A DNA stretch of 10,696 nucleotides from Pseudonocardia sp. GTDB taxonomy: Bacteria; Actinomycetota; Actinomycetes; Mycobacteriales; Pseudonocardiaceae. Location of the stretch: NCBI GenBank assembly GCA_030453005.1, contig JAKDLE010000045.1:1-10696 (forward strand). Direction: 5' to 3'. A program made the translations under genes and the position numbers. A model generated the notes under the pieces. That model was not told where the DNA came from and did no database searches. It saw only the letters and a program-made list of their open reading frames with translations. Shown piece by piece: positions 10,588-10,696 of the stretch (within the stretch, counting starts at the first letter, position 1; the number at the start of each line of letters is the position of its first letter).

Positions 10588-10652
10588 CGTGGATGTGCGT
10601 TCGGCGGCGGCGGTCCGGTGAGCGCCCTCGCCGCGCCGTCGAGGGCCCGCTG

Positions 10653-10696
10653 ATGGTCGGGTGGCTCGACGCGACGCCTGCGATCCTCGCCGCCGT
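10653..10696 (+). CDS. Start of an unidentified membrane protein gene (partial, leaves window)
   Basis: Only the first 14 full codons are visible: MVGWLDATPAILAA and onward, with a hydrophobic character like the first helix of a membrane protein. GAGGG (10641-10645) lies 7 bases before the ATG. The same frame is open back to ATG 10593, but that stretch encodes an Arg-rich segment that looks non-coding. The gene diverges from the yfhO-like operon. The opening reminds me of the large DUF6541 membrane proteins of actinobacteria, some of which I recall near envelope glycosyltransferase genes, but 14 residues cannot establish this. Confidence 0.4.
   Translation, partial: MVGWLDATPAILAA

Noticed and set aside
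7610..10621. A 1003-codon open frame on the plus strand, antisense to the yfhO-like gene
   Set aside because: It mirrors the third-position GC bias of the real gene. Its translation is a monotone of Arg, His, Gln, Gly and Asp with no domain, and it runs through both flanking control regions.
10593..10652. N-terminal extension of the rightward partial gene from ATG 10593
   Set aside because: It encodes a highly Arg-rich stretch unlike a membrane protein start, while ATG 10653 has a well-spaced GAGGG. It is kept only as an alternative in that entry.

Overview
The window is high-GC actinobacterial DNA. It encodes GlfT2 and Glf, the two enzymes that make and polymerise UDP-galactofuranose into the galactan of arabinogalactan. 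That cell wall type is known from mycolata and from Pseudonocardiales. The gene neighbourhood, GTG/TTG starts and TAnnnT -10 boxes suggest a Pseudonocardia-like organism, but the genus is an inference.

Layout, left to right. (1) 1-1979, minus: glfT2, with its C-terminus cut off by the window edge. (2) 2069-3774, minus: a Schlafen/AlbA_2-type ATP-binding regulator of the COG2865 kind. Its N-terminal coding region carries an in-frame TAG and a one-base frameshift, so it is probably a pseudogene. It sits between glf and glfT2 and looks less GC-rich than its neighbours. (3) 3834-5030, minus: glf, UDP-galactopyranose mutase. (4) 5031-5088: a 58-bp divergent promoter region in which the two -10 boxes are placed symmetrically around a palindrome; both genes appear leaderless. 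(5) 5089-5724, plus: a SAM-dependent methyltransferase whose 3' end overlaps the next gene on the opposite strand by 47 bp. (6) 5678-10480, minus: an operon read right to left as a YfhO-like GT-C membrane protein, a family 2 polyprenyl-phosphate glycosyltransferase with two C-terminal membrane segments, and a COG0392 flippase-like membrane protein. (7) 10481-10696: a second divergent promoter region and the first codons of a plus-strand gene that leaves the window.

How the genes may work together. Glf and GlfT2 supply and polymerise galactofuranose on the cytoplasmic side. The yfhO-like/GT2/flippase-like operon resembles the three-part logic of the Bacillus and Listeria CsbB-GtcA-YfhO systems: load a sugar on a lipid carrier, flip it, transfer it outside the cell. 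Here a COG0392 protein stands where GtcA would be. The convergent methyltransferase is a candidate tailoring enzyme. The acceptor glycan cannot be told from the sequence. The most unusual points are the broken foreign-looking regulator inside the galactan gene pair, the symmetric leaderless divergent promoter, and a similar palindrome in both divergent control regions.
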